Assembly (NCBI GenBank): GCA_002737635.1
Contig: NSIC01000003.1
Coordinates: 1 to 44,925, forward strand
Length of the DNA: 44,925 nucleotides
Direction: 5' to 3'
Source of the DNA: Acidimicrobium sp.
Lineage (GTDB): Bacteria > Actinomycetota > Acidimicrobiia > Acidimicrobiales > Ilumatobacteraceae
In this document: positions 43,916 to 44,925 of the stretch, piece after piece
Position numbering within the stretch: the first letter of the stretch is position 1
How the letters are laid out: each line of letters starts with the position of its first letter
Notes under the pieces: generated by a model
Told to the model about the DNA's origin: nothing
The model's database searches: none
The model's input: only the letters and a program-made list of their open reading frames with translations
Program-made: the position numbers and the translations under genes

Positions 43916-44925
43916 GTGACGCAGAAGCATCTTGTTACTGGACCATTTGCAGAATTGTGGCGAAAAACTAACTCGGTTGTCGTTATTGATGGCATCGGGC
44001 TTGATGGAAATGTCTTTGTCGACGACCCATCTGTAGCGGTGACTTTGGTGAAGTCGCCCGAAATTTTGTCGCAGGTTGATGACGCCGAGTTCGTTGAGTT
44101 TCAGTCGATTAGCGAGTCAGTGTTTCAAAATTTGGTGCGCGAGTTGAATCGTCTGCACGGCACAAATCATCCTGAGCGGTTTTGGCGGATTGTTTGCGGA
44201 GCCTGGTTCTTGCAGTTCGCACAAGTTTGGTATTTGCGCTGGAAGGTAGCCGGTGATGTGTGGCGCGAACATGGCGAGTTGAACTGTCGGCGAATCGATG
44301 TCAAATGGCAAGAATTATTGCCTGTTACACACGACGAGGCATCGCTGCTTTTTGCCACCGACATCTGGAATCACATCGCATATTGTGATGCAATTAAATT
44401 TGTTGCGCGATCGAGCCAAGTTGAGACCGTGATTACTTCGTTAGATCGCAATCGCGATCTCGCCGAATATCGAGCGGTGATCAATTATGGTTTGCCGAGT
44501 CAAAGTGCGAAGTCGAAACTTGAATCTCTGTTAGCCAAACTTTCGCCACGGCCGAAAGTCGTATTGGCTGGAGTTGTGCAGTCACGAGCGGCACTCGTCG
44601 CGATGCATTTGCGTCTCGGTGTTCTGCCGAGGCTTTGGCGGTTTTCGGCAAAGTTGACGCCACAACCGGTCAACGAGAGCCTGCGCGGAAAGTTGAACTT
44701 TTCGGAGGGTTCTGACGGAGGGTTTGCCAAGTTCTTAAGTGATTCAATTTCGCGGCATTTGCCAACCGTGTATCTCGAAGGTTTCAAAGATCTTTTGGCG
44801 CAAACATTTAGCGAAAATGCTTTGACCAAACCACCCCGAGCTATTTTCACCAACACGCTGCTGCATCGCAGTGAGCAATTCAAGCTCTGGTCCGCCACTT
44901 TCGTCACGCAAGGCAAAACCAAACT
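43916..44925 (+). CDS. Putative transferase, LIC12162-like family (partial, runs off window; absent from ORF track)
   Basis: GTG start with AGGTGG upstream; open to the window edge: MTQKHLVTGPFAELWRKTNSVVVIDGIGLDGN...EYRAVINYGLPSQSAKSKLE...RAIFTNTLLHRSEQFKLWSATFVTQGKTK. Confidence 0.75.
   Translation, partial: MTQKHLVTGPFAELWRKTNSVVVIDGIGLDGNVFVDDPSVAVTLVKSPEILSQVDDAEFVEFQSISESVFQNLVRELNRLHGTNHPERFWRIVCGAWFLQFAQVWYLRWKVAGDVWREHGELNCRRIDVKWQELLPVTHDEASLLFATDIWNHIAYCDAIKFVARSSQVETVITSLDRNRDLAEYRAVINYGLPSQSAKSKLESLLAKLSPRPKVVLAGVVQSRAALVAMHLRLGVLPRLWRFSAKLTPQPVNESLRGKLNFSEGSDGGFAKFLSDSISRHLPTVYLEGFKDLLAQTFSENALTKPPRAIFTNTLLHRSEQFKLWSATFVTQGKTK

Overview
The window is an actinobacterial (Actinomycetota, possibly Acidimicrobiia-like) chromosome segment centred on the replication origin. 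Genes left of oriC run mostly leftward: rpmH-rnpA-yidD-yidC-jag-rsmG-parA-parB, the rpsF-ssb-rpsR-rplI-dnaB cluster, dnaK-grpE-dnaJ-hspR and purA-purB-pyrE. Genes right of oriC run rightward: dnaA-dnaN-recF-dciA-gyrB-gyrA-DUF3566-tRNA-Ile-tRNA-Ala. It is largely core genome. I found no defence system, CRISPR array, prophage, transposon or biosynthetic cluster. Four items are missing or truncated in the supplied ORF track: rpmH (GTG start), a 43-aa ORF after tRNA-Ile, a 336-aa partial LIC12162-like CDS at the right edge, and about 76 N-terminal codons of the CwlM-like amidase, which probably starts at an AUU codon. The most interesting observation is at the usual murJ position. The transmembrane flippase is absent there, replaced by a DegV-family gene and a catalytically intact Ser/Thr kinase. 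That kinase carries an extracellular domain resembling the C-terminal ectodomain of mycobacterial MurJ (MviN). Other notable signals are a perfect HAIR operator overlapping the rbsK stop codon, two perfect and two degenerate parS sites, DnaA-box clusters away from oriC, a likely S6:S18 leader hairpin, a 66-aa GPR-repeat extension of ribosomal protein S18, and a 15-bp perfect inverted repeat across the rsmG start.
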